Origin: DASWRT01 sp036403035
GTDB taxonomy: Bacteria; Pseudomonadota; Alphaproteobacteria; ATCC43930; CGMCC-115725
Direction of reading: 5' to 3'
Assembly: GCA_036403035.1 (NCBI GenBank)
Contig: DASWRT010000218.1
Coordinates: 1-8,372 of the forward strand
DNA: 8,372 bases
Below, piece by piece: positions 1 through 5,763 of this stretch. Positions within the stretch are counted from its first letter, which is position 1; each line of letters starts with the position of its first letter. A program made the position numbers and the translations under genes. The notes beneath the pieces were generated by a model that was not told the origin of the DNA, did no database searches, and saw only the letters and a program-made list of their open reading frames with translations.

Positions 1-1397
1 AGCCCGGCGCAGCCCGGCGAGATCCGCGCCTCGGGCGACACGTCTGTCATCTCGGTCATGACCAGCGCCGCGCCGCCGACCGCGCGGCTTCCGAGATGCA
101 CCATGTGCCAGTCGTTCGGCATGCCGTCCTCCGAGGAGTACATGCACATCGGCGAGACGACGACGCGGTTCGACAGCACGAGGTCGCGCAGCCGGAACGG
201 CGTGAACATCGGTGGGGGCGGCGGCTCGGCCGGCACGTTGACGCCGCTCTGGTTGGCTGCCCTGCCGGCGAACCAGCGGTCGAGCTGCGCGACGAACCGC
301 GGATCGCGGATCTTCAGGTTCTCGTGCGTGATGCGCAGCGAGCGGGTCAGCAGGCTGGCCGCGAACTGCATCGGCTTCAGCCTGCCGAAATACCTCTCGG
401 TCTCCTCGAACCATTGTAGGCTGGTCTGCGCCGCGCGCTGCGTCGACTCGACGGCCGGGCGCCGCGCCGCCTCGTAGGCGGCGAGCGCCTCCCGCACGTC
501 GCCGGGATGCTCCTCCAGCGCCGCGGCGACCGCGATCGAATCCTCCATCGCCAGCTTGGTGCCCGAGCCGATCGAGAAATGCGCCGTGTGCGCCGCGTCG
601 CCGACCAGGACGATGTTCCCGTGGCTCCATCGCTTGGCGCGGACGATCGGGAAGTTGCGCCAGACCGCCTTGTTCTTGAGCAGCCGATGGCCCTTGAGAT
701 CGTCGGCGAAGAGCCGCTCGCAGAACGCGACCGTCGCGTCCTCGTCCGCTCCGGCGAGCCCGGCGGCGGCCCAGGTCTTGTCCGTCGTCTCGACGATGAA
801 GGTCGAGTACTGCTCGTCGAACTGGTAGGCGTGGACGCGCCAGAGCCCGCCGCGCTCGTCCTCGCGGAAGATGAAGGTGAAGGAGGGCAGGCGGAGCGTC
901 GAGCCGAGCCAGATGAACTTGTTCGGCCGCCAGTCGATCTGCGGCTGGAAATGCTCGGCGTGGAGGTCGCGGATGCGGCTGTTGACGCCGTCCGCCGCCA
1001 GGATCAGGTCGGCGTCCCGGTAGCGGTCGAGGTCCGCCACCTCGGTCTGGAACTGGAGATCGACGCCGAGATCGGTCGCGCGCTCCTGGAGGGTGGTGAG
1101 CAGCTTGACCCGGCTCATCCCCGAGAAGCCGTGCCCGGTCGAGGTCAGCACCTGCCCCTGGTAATGGATGTCGATATCGTCCCAGTGGGCGAAGGAGTCG
1201 GTGATCTCCTCGTAGGTCGTCGGGTCGGCCTCGGCGATGTTGCCGAGCGTCTCGTCCGAGAAGACGACGCCCCAGCCGAACGTGTCGTTCGGCCGGTTGC
1301 GCTCGATGACGCTGATCCGGTGCGACCGGTCCTTCAGCTTCATCAGGATCGCGAAGAAGAGCCCGGCGGGGCCGCCGCCGATGCTGACGATGTCCAT
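1..1397 (-). CDS. Fused flavin monooxygenase / old yellow enzyme, 2-aminobenzoyl-CoA (or salicylyl-CoA) oxygenase type; 3' part missing
   Basis: The 465 codons present run off the left edge with no stop. The protein opens with MDIVSIGGGPAG; the GxGxxG-like FAD/Rossmann motif is at residues 7-12. The second FAD motif, GDAAHTAH, starts at G266-D267, as in class A flavoprotein hydroxylases. At about residue 397 (MFTPFRL) a second domain begins that resembles YqjM-type old yellow enzymes: SPMCMYSSEDG with C418 and Y420, then WHMVHLGSRAVGG. Only about 70 residues of that domain are inside the window; the family is usually about 770 residues. From family knowledge, the fused enzyme hydroxylates and then reduces the ring of 2-aminobenzoyl-CoA in the cytoplasm, using FAD/FMN and NAD(P)H; relatives are named salicylyl-CoA 5-hydroxylase/oxidoreductase. 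The exact substrate is not readable here. The ATG at 1397 is chosen because the FAD motif follows at once and a GAGG lies 9 nt upstream. It has its own promoter region with a palindrome, so it may be regulated separately from the importer genes. Confidence 0.88.
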   Translation of the reverse strand, partial: MDIVSIGGGPAGLFFAILMKLKDRSHRISVIERNRPNDTFGWGVVFSDETLGNIAEADPTTYEEITDSFAHWDDIDIHYQGQVLTSTGHGFSGMSRVKLLTTLQERATDLGVDLQFQTEVADLDRYRDADLILAADGVNSRIRDLHAEHFQPQIDWRPNKFIWLGSTLRLPSFTFIFREDERGGLWRVHAYQFDEQYSTFIVETTDKTWAAAGLAGADEDATVAFCERLFADDLKGHRLLKNKAVWRNFPIVRAKRWSHGNIVLVGDAAHTAHFSIGSGTKLAMEDSIAVAAALEEHPGDVREALAAYEAARRPAVESTQRAAQTSLQWFEETERYFGRLKPMQFAASLLTRSLRITHENLKIRDPRFVAQLDRWFAGRAANQSGVNVPAEPPPPPMFTPFRLRDLVLSNRVVVSPMCMYSSEDGMPNDWHMVHLGSRAVGGAALVMTEMTDVSPEARISPGCAG

Positions 1398-1407
1398 GCG
1401 CTGCCGC

Positions 1408-1423
1408 CTCGCTCGCTCGCTCC
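1408..1423. repeat. Short CTCG tetranucleotide repeat in the leader of the fused oxygenase gene
   Basis: The plus strand reads CTCG CTCG CTCG CTCC, which is GAGC/GCGA units on the mRNA strand. It lies about 11-26 nt upstream of the ATG at 1397, next to the probable ribosome binding site. With fewer than four perfect copies it may be simple GC-rich composition. It is noted because copy-number change here would alter RBS spacing or leader structure but not the reading frame. Confidence 0.4.
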
Positions 1424-1455
1424 GCCGCCGTTGCCGGCCCGATCCGGCCGGCTGT

Positions 1456-1486
1456 CCAAAATTATTTTAGGTCTAAAACAATTTGG
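1456..1486. promoter_or_regulatory. AT-rich palindromic operator upstream of the fused oxygenase gene
   Basis: A strong imperfect palindrome stands out in otherwise GC-rich DNA. The core is TTTTAG-GT-CTAAAA (1465-1478), with perfect 6-bp arms. The symmetry continues outward through TT/AA and AAA/TTT to CC/GG at the ends, with one mismatch (A1464/C1479) and one extra A in the left arm. It lies 59 bp upstream of the start at 1397 and overlaps the best -10/-35 pair, the position of a repressor operator. AT-rich palindromes of this size fit MarR-family dimers, which often control aromatic acyl-CoA catabolism genes; that regulator assignment is inference, as no regulator gene is in the window. Confidence 0.6.
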
Positions 1487-1491
1487 CGCAA
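1464..1491 (-). promoter_or_regulatory. Candidate sigma-70-type promoter of the fused oxygenase gene
   Basis: On the minus strand, TTGCGC (1486-1491; 4 of 6 against TTGACA) is followed after 16 bp by TAAAAT (1464-1469; 5 of 6 against TATAAT). Transcription would start near 1457, giving a leader of about 60 nt before the ATG at 1397. Almost the whole element is inside the palindrome at 1456-1486, so a protein bound there would block RNA polymerase. Confidence 0.45.
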
Positions 1492-1550
1492 CTGTCCGTA
1501 AGGCGCGCTTTTGCGCCCGGCGGCGGCGAACGGGGAGATTGGCGGGAGGA

Positions 1551-1940
1551 TTACAGGCGGTCGATCGCGATCGAGCCGGGCTGGAGCGCGGCGGTGTAGA
1601 GCGAAACGCCGGGATCGATGCTGAAGCGCAACGCCGGGACGCCGCCACCGCCCTCGGCGGCCCCGCCATCGAACCATTTCGGGTGGCGCTGCACCGCGAC
1701 CGCCAGAAGCAGGTCGCGCGCGATGCCGGTCAAGACCCCGTCCTCGGTCGTCTCGAACGGCTCGGCCAGCGTGTCGGCGAACCGGTAGATGAAGTTGCTG
1801 AGCCCGTCCGGCTGCGGCCCGGTCGTCTCGCGCACCAGCGTGACCTGATGGCGGATGCGCGCCGGCTCTATCGACCAGCGCAGCGTGACGCCCTTGTACT
1901 CGACCGACCAGACGACGGGTTGAGAGGAAGCGTCCTGCAT
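1551..1940 (-). CDS. Small uncharacterised protein, 129 residues
   Basis: I do not recognise this family. The frame is well supported as coding: third codon positions are nearly all G or C, and the composition is balanced, with regular aromatic and hydrophobic residues. The overlapping alternative frame on the same strand is instead Arg/Gly/Ala-rich. The protein has no signal peptide, no membrane segment and no cysteines, so it is probably soluble and cytoplasmic. The N-terminal half looks beta-rich (VVWSVEYKGVTLRWSIEPAR, residues 9-28, then HQVTLVRE). A helix-like stretch, IARDLLLAVAVQRHPKWFD, sits around residues 73-91, followed by a Gly-rich loop (GGAAEGGGG) and a short C-terminal strand region. 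The ATG at 1940 has no good Shine-Dalgarno; only a GGGG lies just before it, and a possible -10 lies so close that the mRNA could be leaderless. It starts 51 bp after livF ends and could also be read through from the importer genes. Confidence 0.75.
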   Translation of the reverse strand: MQDASSQPVVWSVEYKGVTLRWSIEPARIRHQVTLVRETTGPQPDGLSNFIYRFADTLAEPFETTEDGVLTGIARDLLLAVAVQRHPKWFDGGAAEGGGGVPALRFSIDPGVSLYTAALQPGSIAIDRL

Positions 1941-1945
1941 ACCCC

Positions 1946-1974
1946 ATTCTGGTCGGTGGCTCGTTAAAGCCGGC
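1946..1974 (-). promoter_or_regulatory. Possible CtrA-dependent, leaderless promoter of the 129-residue gene
   Basis: On the minus strand a -10-like CAGAAT (1946-1951) lies 17 bp downstream of the centre of the CtrA-type box (1969-1974, in the -35 position). Only 5 nt separate this -10 from the ATG at 1940, so the start of transcription would fall at about the A of the ATG. That geometry fits a CtrA-activated promoter making a leaderless mRNA, a form common in Caulobacter relatives. The -10 match is modest, so this is suggestive only. Confidence 0.3.
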
Positions 1975-1979
1975 TTAAC
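1963..1979. promoter_or_regulatory. CtrA-type binding box, perfect on both strands
   Basis: The sequence GTTAAAGCCGGCTTAAC contains TTAA, exactly seven bases, then TTAAC on the plus strand. Because it is nearly palindromic, the minus strand also reads TTAA-N7-TTAAC. This is the full consensus for the alphaproteobacterial cell-cycle regulator CtrA. In DNA this GC-rich, nine fixed A/T-rich positions at the right spacing are unlikely by chance. The box lies in the 51-bp gap between livF and the 129-residue gene, 22 bp from the latter's ATG. An alternative reading is a short transcription-attenuating hairpin after livF, but the stem is AT-rich at its base and no U-tract follows. Confidence 0.5.
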
Positions 1980-1991
1980 CGGCCGCCCGGA

Positions 1992-2714
1992 TCAGTGCAC
2001 CGCGCCGAGATATGCGGCGCGGACGGCCGGGTCGTTCTTGAGCTGCTCGGCCGGGCCCTCGCGGGTCAGCCGCCCGTTCTCCAGCACGTAGCCGTAATCG
2101 GCGACGTCGAGCGCCGCCGCGGCGAACTGCTCGACCAGCAGCATCGTGATCTTCTGCGCCTTCAGCCGCGCGATGGTGTGGAACACCTCCTCGACGAGGC
2201 GCGGCGCCAGACCCATCGACGGCTCGTCGAGCAGCAGCACTTCCGGTTGCAGCATCAGCGCCCGCGCCATCGCCAGCATCTGCTGCTCGCCGCCGGAGAG
2301 GGTGCCGGCGAGCTGGTTGCGCCGTTCGCCCAGCCGCGGGAACAGCTCGAACATCCGCTGCTGGTCGCCCTTCACGTCGCCGCGCTGGCGCGCTCCGGTG
2401 AGGCGCGGGAACGCGCCGAGCAGCAGATTATCGGCGACGGTGAGCGCCGGGAAGACCCGTCGCGCTTCCGGCGAGTGGGCGACGCCCTTGCGCGCGATCT
2501 CATGCGAGCGCAGGCCGGCGATCGGCGTGCCGCCGAGACTGACGCTCCCCGAGGTCGGCTTGATCATGCCCGAGAGCGCCCGCAGCGTCGTCGTCTTGCC
2601 GGCGCCGTTCGAGCCGATCAGCGTGATGAGCTTGCCGGCCGGCACGGAGAGCGAGATGCCGTGCAGCACCTGCACCTTGCCGTAGCCGGCGACGAGGTTC
2701 TCGACTTCCAGCAT
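1992..2714 (-). CDS. livF: Branched-chain-type ABC importer ATP-binding subunit, LivF family
   Basis: This 240-residue protein has the normal length and full motif set of LivF: Walker A GSNGAGKT at 34-41, the LivF-type PEARRVFP segment in the Q-loop region at 82-89, ABC signature LSGGEQQ at 139-145, and Walker B VLLLDEPS at 159-166. Where most ABC ATPases have the H-loop histidine there is VEQF (195-198); LivF proteins normally carry VEQN there, so the missing His is family-typical, although Phe in place of Asn is a variation. It acts on the cytoplasmic face of the membrane, pairing with the LivG domain of the preceding fusion to power uptake. The ATG at 2714 has a strong Shine-Dalgarno, AGGGGAAGA (plus 2721-2729), 6 nt upstream. 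Only 18 nt separate it from the end of the LivM-LivG gene, so both are in one operon. Confidence 0.95.
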   Translation of the reverse strand: MLEVENLVAGYGKVQVLHGISLSVPAGKLITLIGSNGAGKTTTLRALSGMIKPTSGSVSLGGTPIAGLRSHEIARKGVAHSPEARRVFPALTVADNLLLGAFPRLTGARQRGDVKGDQQRMFELFPRLGERRNQLAGTLSGGEQQMLAMARALMLQPEVLLLDEPSMGLAPRLVEEVFHTIARLKAQKITMLLVEQFAAAALDVADYGYVLENGRLTREGPAEQLKNDPAVRAAYLGAVH

Positions 2715-2732
2715 GTCCGATCTTCCCCTGGC

Positions 2733-4757
2733 TCAGGCGACCTTGGTGGTAGTGCCGCCGCCGAGATAGGCCTCGATCACCCGCTCGTCCGCCTGCACCT
2801 CGGCCGGCCGCCCCTCGGCGATCTTCTGGCCGAAATCCAGCACGGTGACGGTGTCGGAGATGCCCATCACGACATCCATGTGATGCTCGATCAGGATCAC
2901 CGTGATGCCGTGCGCGCGGATCTTGCGGATGATGTCGATCAGCTCCTTGATGTCCGGCGCCGTGAGTCCGGCCGCCGGCTCGTCCAGCAGCAGCAGCGTC
3001 GGGTCGAGCGCCAGCGCGCGGCCGATCTCCAGCATGCGCTGCTTGCCGTACGGCAGGTTCCGCGCCTCTTCGTTGGCCAGCCCGGCGAGCCCGACGAAGT
3101 CGAGGATGCTGGCGGCGCGCACGCGCGCCTCCCTCTCCTCGCGCTTGTAGCGCGGCGTGTGCAGGACGATGCCGAGGAGATTGCTGCGGTAGCTGTGGTG
3201 CAGCCCGACCATGACGTTCTCGATCACCGTCAGCTCGACGAAGAGCTGCACGTTCTGGAACGTCCGGGCGACGCCGCGGGCGGCAATGTCCGGCGGGTTG
3301 AGGCCGGTGATCGGCGCACCGGCGAAGACGACGTCGCCGCCCGTCGGGCGGTAGATGCCGGTCAGCACGTTCATCATCGTGCTCTTGCCCGAACCGTTCG
3401 GGCCGATCAGCCCGTGGATCGAGCCCGGCGCCACCGCAAGGTCGACGCGATCGAGCGCGCGCAGGCCACCGAACTGCATCACGACGCTGCGCACGTCGAG
3501 CAGCGCGCCGCCCGGCGCTACGGCGGCCGGCGAGGACGCCGCCCAGACGCGGGCCTCATCGCCGTGCTCGCGGATGACCGCGTGGGCGCGGACGAGGTTC
3601 GGCCTGACCCGCGCGACGGCCTGCCTCAGGAACCCGTAAATGCCGTCGGGTAGGTAGTAAACGACGAACAGGATCATCATCCCGAAGACCGACAGGCGGT
3701 AATCGGTGATGTTCTTCAGGAGGAGCGAGAACACGAAGAAGGCGACGCAGAGCGCGACCGGGATCACGATCTGGCGCGGCTTCTCCGGTTTCCGCAGCAA
3801 CGCGGCGCCGCCGGCGACGACGGCCACCGCGGCGATGATCCCGGCCAGCATCCTGAACAGCCGGATGTCGGCGAGCAGGTTCGGCAGGAAGACGACGATG
3901 ATCGCGCCGATGATCGGCCCCAGGCGGGACTTGCGGCCGCCCATCGTCACCGCCAGCAGGAAGCTTATGGTCAGCTCGAAGCTGTAGTTGCTCGGCGCGA
4001 TGTACTGCTCGGAATAGGCGGAGAGCGCGCCGGCGAGCCCGGCGAGCCCGGCGCTCACGACGAAAGCGTAAACCTTGTAGTTGTAGACGCTGACGCCCAT
4101 GCAGTCCGAGGCGATCGGGCTGTCGCGCAGCGCCTGGAAGGCGCGTCCGATATGCGAGCTGAGGAGGCGGTTGACGCCGATCACGACGAGGCCCAGCACG
4201 ATCGCGCAGACATAGTAGTACTCGACCAGCCGCATGCGCGCGGTGCTCATGTCGAGGAACGGGAGCGTGTCCGCGTAGTCGCTGAAGTCCCAGAAGGTCG
4301 GGGTGACGAGCTTGACGCCCAACGGTCCGTTCGTCAGGAACGTCATCTCGTTGATCAGGATCTGGATGATCGTGCCGAAGGCGAGCGTGACCATCGCGAG
4401 ATACGGGCCGGTCACCCGCAGCGCCGGCAGCGCCAGCACGAAGCCGAACGCCGCCGCGACCAGCGCGCCGAGCGGCACGACGACGAAGAACGGCAGGCCC
4501 AGCTTGAAGAAGATCGGAACGCCGACCGCATAGGCGCCGATGCCGAACAGCCCGGCATGGCCGAGCGATACCTCCCCGGTGTAGCCGAAGACGATGTCGA
4601 GACCGAGGGTGAGGACCGAGTAGATCGCGATCACCACCACGAGGTGCAGGTAATAATTGCTCGCGAGGGTGCCGCCGGCGAACGGGAGCAGGTTGTCTGC
4701 GAACGGATAGAGCGCGGCGACGACAATGCCGAGCACGGCGAGGAGGATCCGGGGCAT
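2733..4757 (-). CDS. livM-livG: Fused LivM permease and LivG ATP-binding protein of a branched-chain-type ABC importer
   Basis: This single 674-residue protein joins two subunits that are separate in E. coli. Residues 1 to about 385 are a LivM-type permease: hydrophobic helices, GYTGEVSLGHAGLFGIGAYA (58-77), LPALRVTGPYLAMVTLAFG (110-128), the cytoplasmic coupling loop around GRAFQALRDSPIASDCMGVS (204-223), and TMGGRKSRLGPIIGA (271-285). A charged linker (about 386-416) leads to the LivG domain: Walker A GPNGSGKST at 452-460, Q-loop Q501 in TFQN, LivG-type signature LPYGKQR at 568-574, Walker B LLLLDEP at 588-594, and H-loop H625. The permease appears to hold about 50 extra residues (299-349) with two more hydrophobic stretches before the usual last helix, compared with LivM as I know it. 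It would form the channel with LivH and hydrolyse ATP with LivF. The start at 4757 is 4 nt after the livH stop, suggesting translational coupling. Confidence 0.94.
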   Translation of the reverse strand: MPRILLAVLGIVVAALYPFADNLLPFAGGTLASNYYLHLVVVIAIYSVLTLGLDIVFGYTGEVSLGHAGLFGIGAYAVGVPIFFKLGLPFFVVVPLGALVAAAFGFVLALPALRVTGPYLAMVTLAFGTIIQILINEMTFLTNGPLGVKLVTPTFWDFSDYADTLPFLDMSTARMRLVEYYYVCAIVLGLVVIGVNRLLSSHIGRAFQALRDSPIASDCMGVSVYNYKVYAFVVSAGLAGLAGALSAYSEQYIAPSNYSFELTISFLLAVTMGGRKSRLGPIIGAIIVVFLPNLLADIRLFRMLAGIIAAVAVVAGGAALLRKPEKPRQIVIPVALCVAFFVFSLLLKNITDYRLSVFGMMILFVVYYLPDGIYGFLRQAVARVRPNLVRAHAVIREHGDEARVWAASSPAAVAPGGALLDVRSVVMQFGGLRALDRVDLAVAPGSIHGLIGPNGSGKSTMMNVLTGIYRPTGGDVVFAGAPITGLNPPDIAARGVARTFQNVQLFVELTVIENVMVGLHHSYRSNLLGIVLHTPRYKREEREARVRAASILDFVGLAGLANEEARNLPYGKQRMLEIGRALALDPTLLLLDEPAAGLTAPDIKELIDIIRKIRAHGITVILIEHHMDVVMGISDTVTVLDFGQKIAEGRPAEVQADERVIEAYLGGGTTTKVA

Positions 4758-4761
4758 CTTC

Positions 4762-5634
4762 TCAGACTTTCTTGATCGCGGCCTTGCCGAAGATCCCGGA
4801 AGGCTTGAACGTCAGCACGAGGAGCAGCAGCACGAGGCCCGGCACGTCCTTGTAGCCGGTGGACAGGTAATAGCCTGTCATCGTCTCCGCGATGCCGAGG
4901 ATCAGCCCGCCGACGATGGCGCCGATGCCGCTCGACAGCCCGCCGATGATCGCGACCGCGAAGGCCTTGAGGCCGAGCACCGCGCCCATGGTCGCGCCGG
5001 TCAGCGTCACCGGCGCGACGAGCACGCCCGCGAACGCCGCGGTCATCGACGAGAGCGCGTAGGAGAAGGTGATGACGAGCGACGTGTTGATGCCCATCAG
5101 CCCGGCGGCGTCGCGATCGTTCGCGGTCGCCACGACAGCCTTGCCGAAGATCGAGCGGCGGTTGAACAGCTCGACGGCCAGCATCAGCGCGACCGCGCCG
5201 ACCACGACCAGGATCTCCATCGGCAGGACGCGGACATTGCCCATCGCGATCGGCGCTTCCGGCAGCGGCGACGGGAACCGCAGGTCGTCGCGGCCCCAGA
5301 TGTTCTCGGCGAGATTGCGGAAGATGATGCCGAGCGCGATCGTGGCCATGATCCAGCCGGCCTCGGATTTCATGCGGATCGCCTGCCGGACGCCGAGCCA
5401 TTCGACGACCGTGCCCTGGAGCAGCCCGAACGCCAGCACGACCGGCAGCATAAGCCAGAACCCCGTGTAGGCGACGACCGTCAGCCCGACGAGCGCGCCG
5501 AGCATCAGCGCCTCGCCCTGGCCGAAATTCAGCGTCTTCGATGTCGCGAAGGTCAGCTGATAGCCGAAGGCGATGACCCCGTAGATCATGCCGACGGCGA
5601 TGCCGCTCACGACGAGCTGCAGGAAAACATCCAT
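4762..5634 (-). CDS. livH: Branched-chain-type ABC importer permease, LivH family
   Basis: This 290-residue integral membrane protein has the LivH pattern: MDVFLQLVVSGIAVGMIYG at the N-terminus, NFGQGEALMLGALVG at 36-50, the cytoplasmic coupling loop GKAVVATANDRDAAGLMGIN at 164-183, and GLKAFAVAIIGGLSSGIGAI at 221-240. About eight hydrophobic helices are visible. It would make half of the transmembrane channel with the LivM domain encoded directly downstream. A TTG at 5652 would add six residues, but the A/G-rich stretch before it is only 2 nt away. LivH relatives begin at the MDxFLQ position, so the ATG at 5634 is preferred, even though its own Shine-Dalgarno is poor. Weak initiation plus the hairpins upstream suggest less permease than binding protein is made. 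Confidence 0.94.
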   Translation of the reverse strand: MDVFLQLVVSGIAVGMIYGVIAFGYQLTFATSKTLNFGQGEALMLGALVGLTVVAYTGFWLMLPVVLAFGLLQGTVVEWLGVRQAIRMKSEAGWIMATIALGIIFRNLAENIWGRDDLRFPSPLPEAPIAMGNVRVLPMEILVVVGAVALMLAVELFNRRSIFGKAVVATANDRDAAGLMGINTSLVITFSYALSSMTAAFAGVLVAPVTLTGATMGAVLGLKAFAVAIIGGLSSGIGAIVGGLILGIAETMTGYYLSTGYKDVPGLVLLLLVLTFKPSGIFGKAAIKKV

Positions 5635-5664
5635 GGTTGCGTCCGCGCCCAAAACCCTTCACAG

Positions 5665-5705
5665 CCGGAAGCCGGGGCGGTCCGCGCGACCGTCCCGGCT
5701 TCCGG
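5665..5705 (-). terminator. Long stem-loop between binding-protein gene and livH (attenuator or mRNA-stabilising hairpin)
   Basis: Arms at 5665-5682 and 5688-5705 can pair over 18 bp with a single G-U type wobble, around a 5-nt loop. The outer 12 bp (CCGGAAGCCGGG with CCCGGCTTCCGG) are perfect. On the mRNA strand it is followed, 12 nt later, only by a weak TTTT, so it is not a classic rho-independent terminator. Its place after the binding-protein gene and 30 bp before livH suits partial termination or protection of the upstream mRNA from 3' exonucleases. Confidence 0.55.
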
Positions 5706-5711
5706 AACCAC

Positions 5712-5741
5712 CAGGGGACGGCGCCTAGGCGCCGCCCCCTG
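5712..5741 (-). terminator. Second stem-loop just after the binding-protein gene
   Basis: A perfect 16-bp palindrome, CGGCGCCTAGGCGCCG (5719-5734), extends outward past one A/C mismatch into six more pairs (CAGGGG with CCCCTG). It begins 22 nt after the binding-protein stop and is only 6 nt from the hairpin at 5665-5705. No U-tract follows on the mRNA strand. The tandem pair probably acts together to set the ratio of binding protein to membrane components. Confidence 0.5.
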
Positions 5742-5763
5742 AGCCATTTACCGCTTCAAACCA

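Noticed and set aside
1500..1520. GC hairpin (GGCGC/GCGCC with an A/T-rich loop) after the 129-residue gene as a terminator
   Set aside because: Stem of only about five pairs, with the T run in the loop rather than after the stem.
1462..1947. Alternative 161-codon minus-strand frame over the 129-residue gene
   Set aside because: Its composition is Arg/Gly/Ala-heavy and it runs through the oxygenase promoter and operator. The 129-residue frame has coding-like third positions and ordinary composition.
507..1967. Long plus-strand open frame (486 codons) opposite the oxygenase gene and the small unknown gene
   Set aside because: Arg/Asp/Glu/Val-rich translation with no family likeness. It is an antisense shadow of GC-rich minus-strand genes, and it crosses two genes and their intergenic gap.
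1995..3653. Plus-strand open frame of 552 codons over livF and the LivM-LivG fusion
   Set aside because: Composition is dominated by R, D, H, Q and A, with no motifs; the minus strand has complete ABC ATPase motifs in the same region.
4631..5662. Alternative minus-strand frame of 343 codons overlapping livH
   Set aside because: Arg/Gly/Ala-rich out-of-frame reading of livH; the in-frame product matches the LivH family end to end.
4726..5742. Plus-strand open frame opposite livH, and the similar one at 4152-4775
   Set aside because: Charged, His/Arg/Asp-rich translations typical of antisense of membrane-protein genes in GC-rich DNA.
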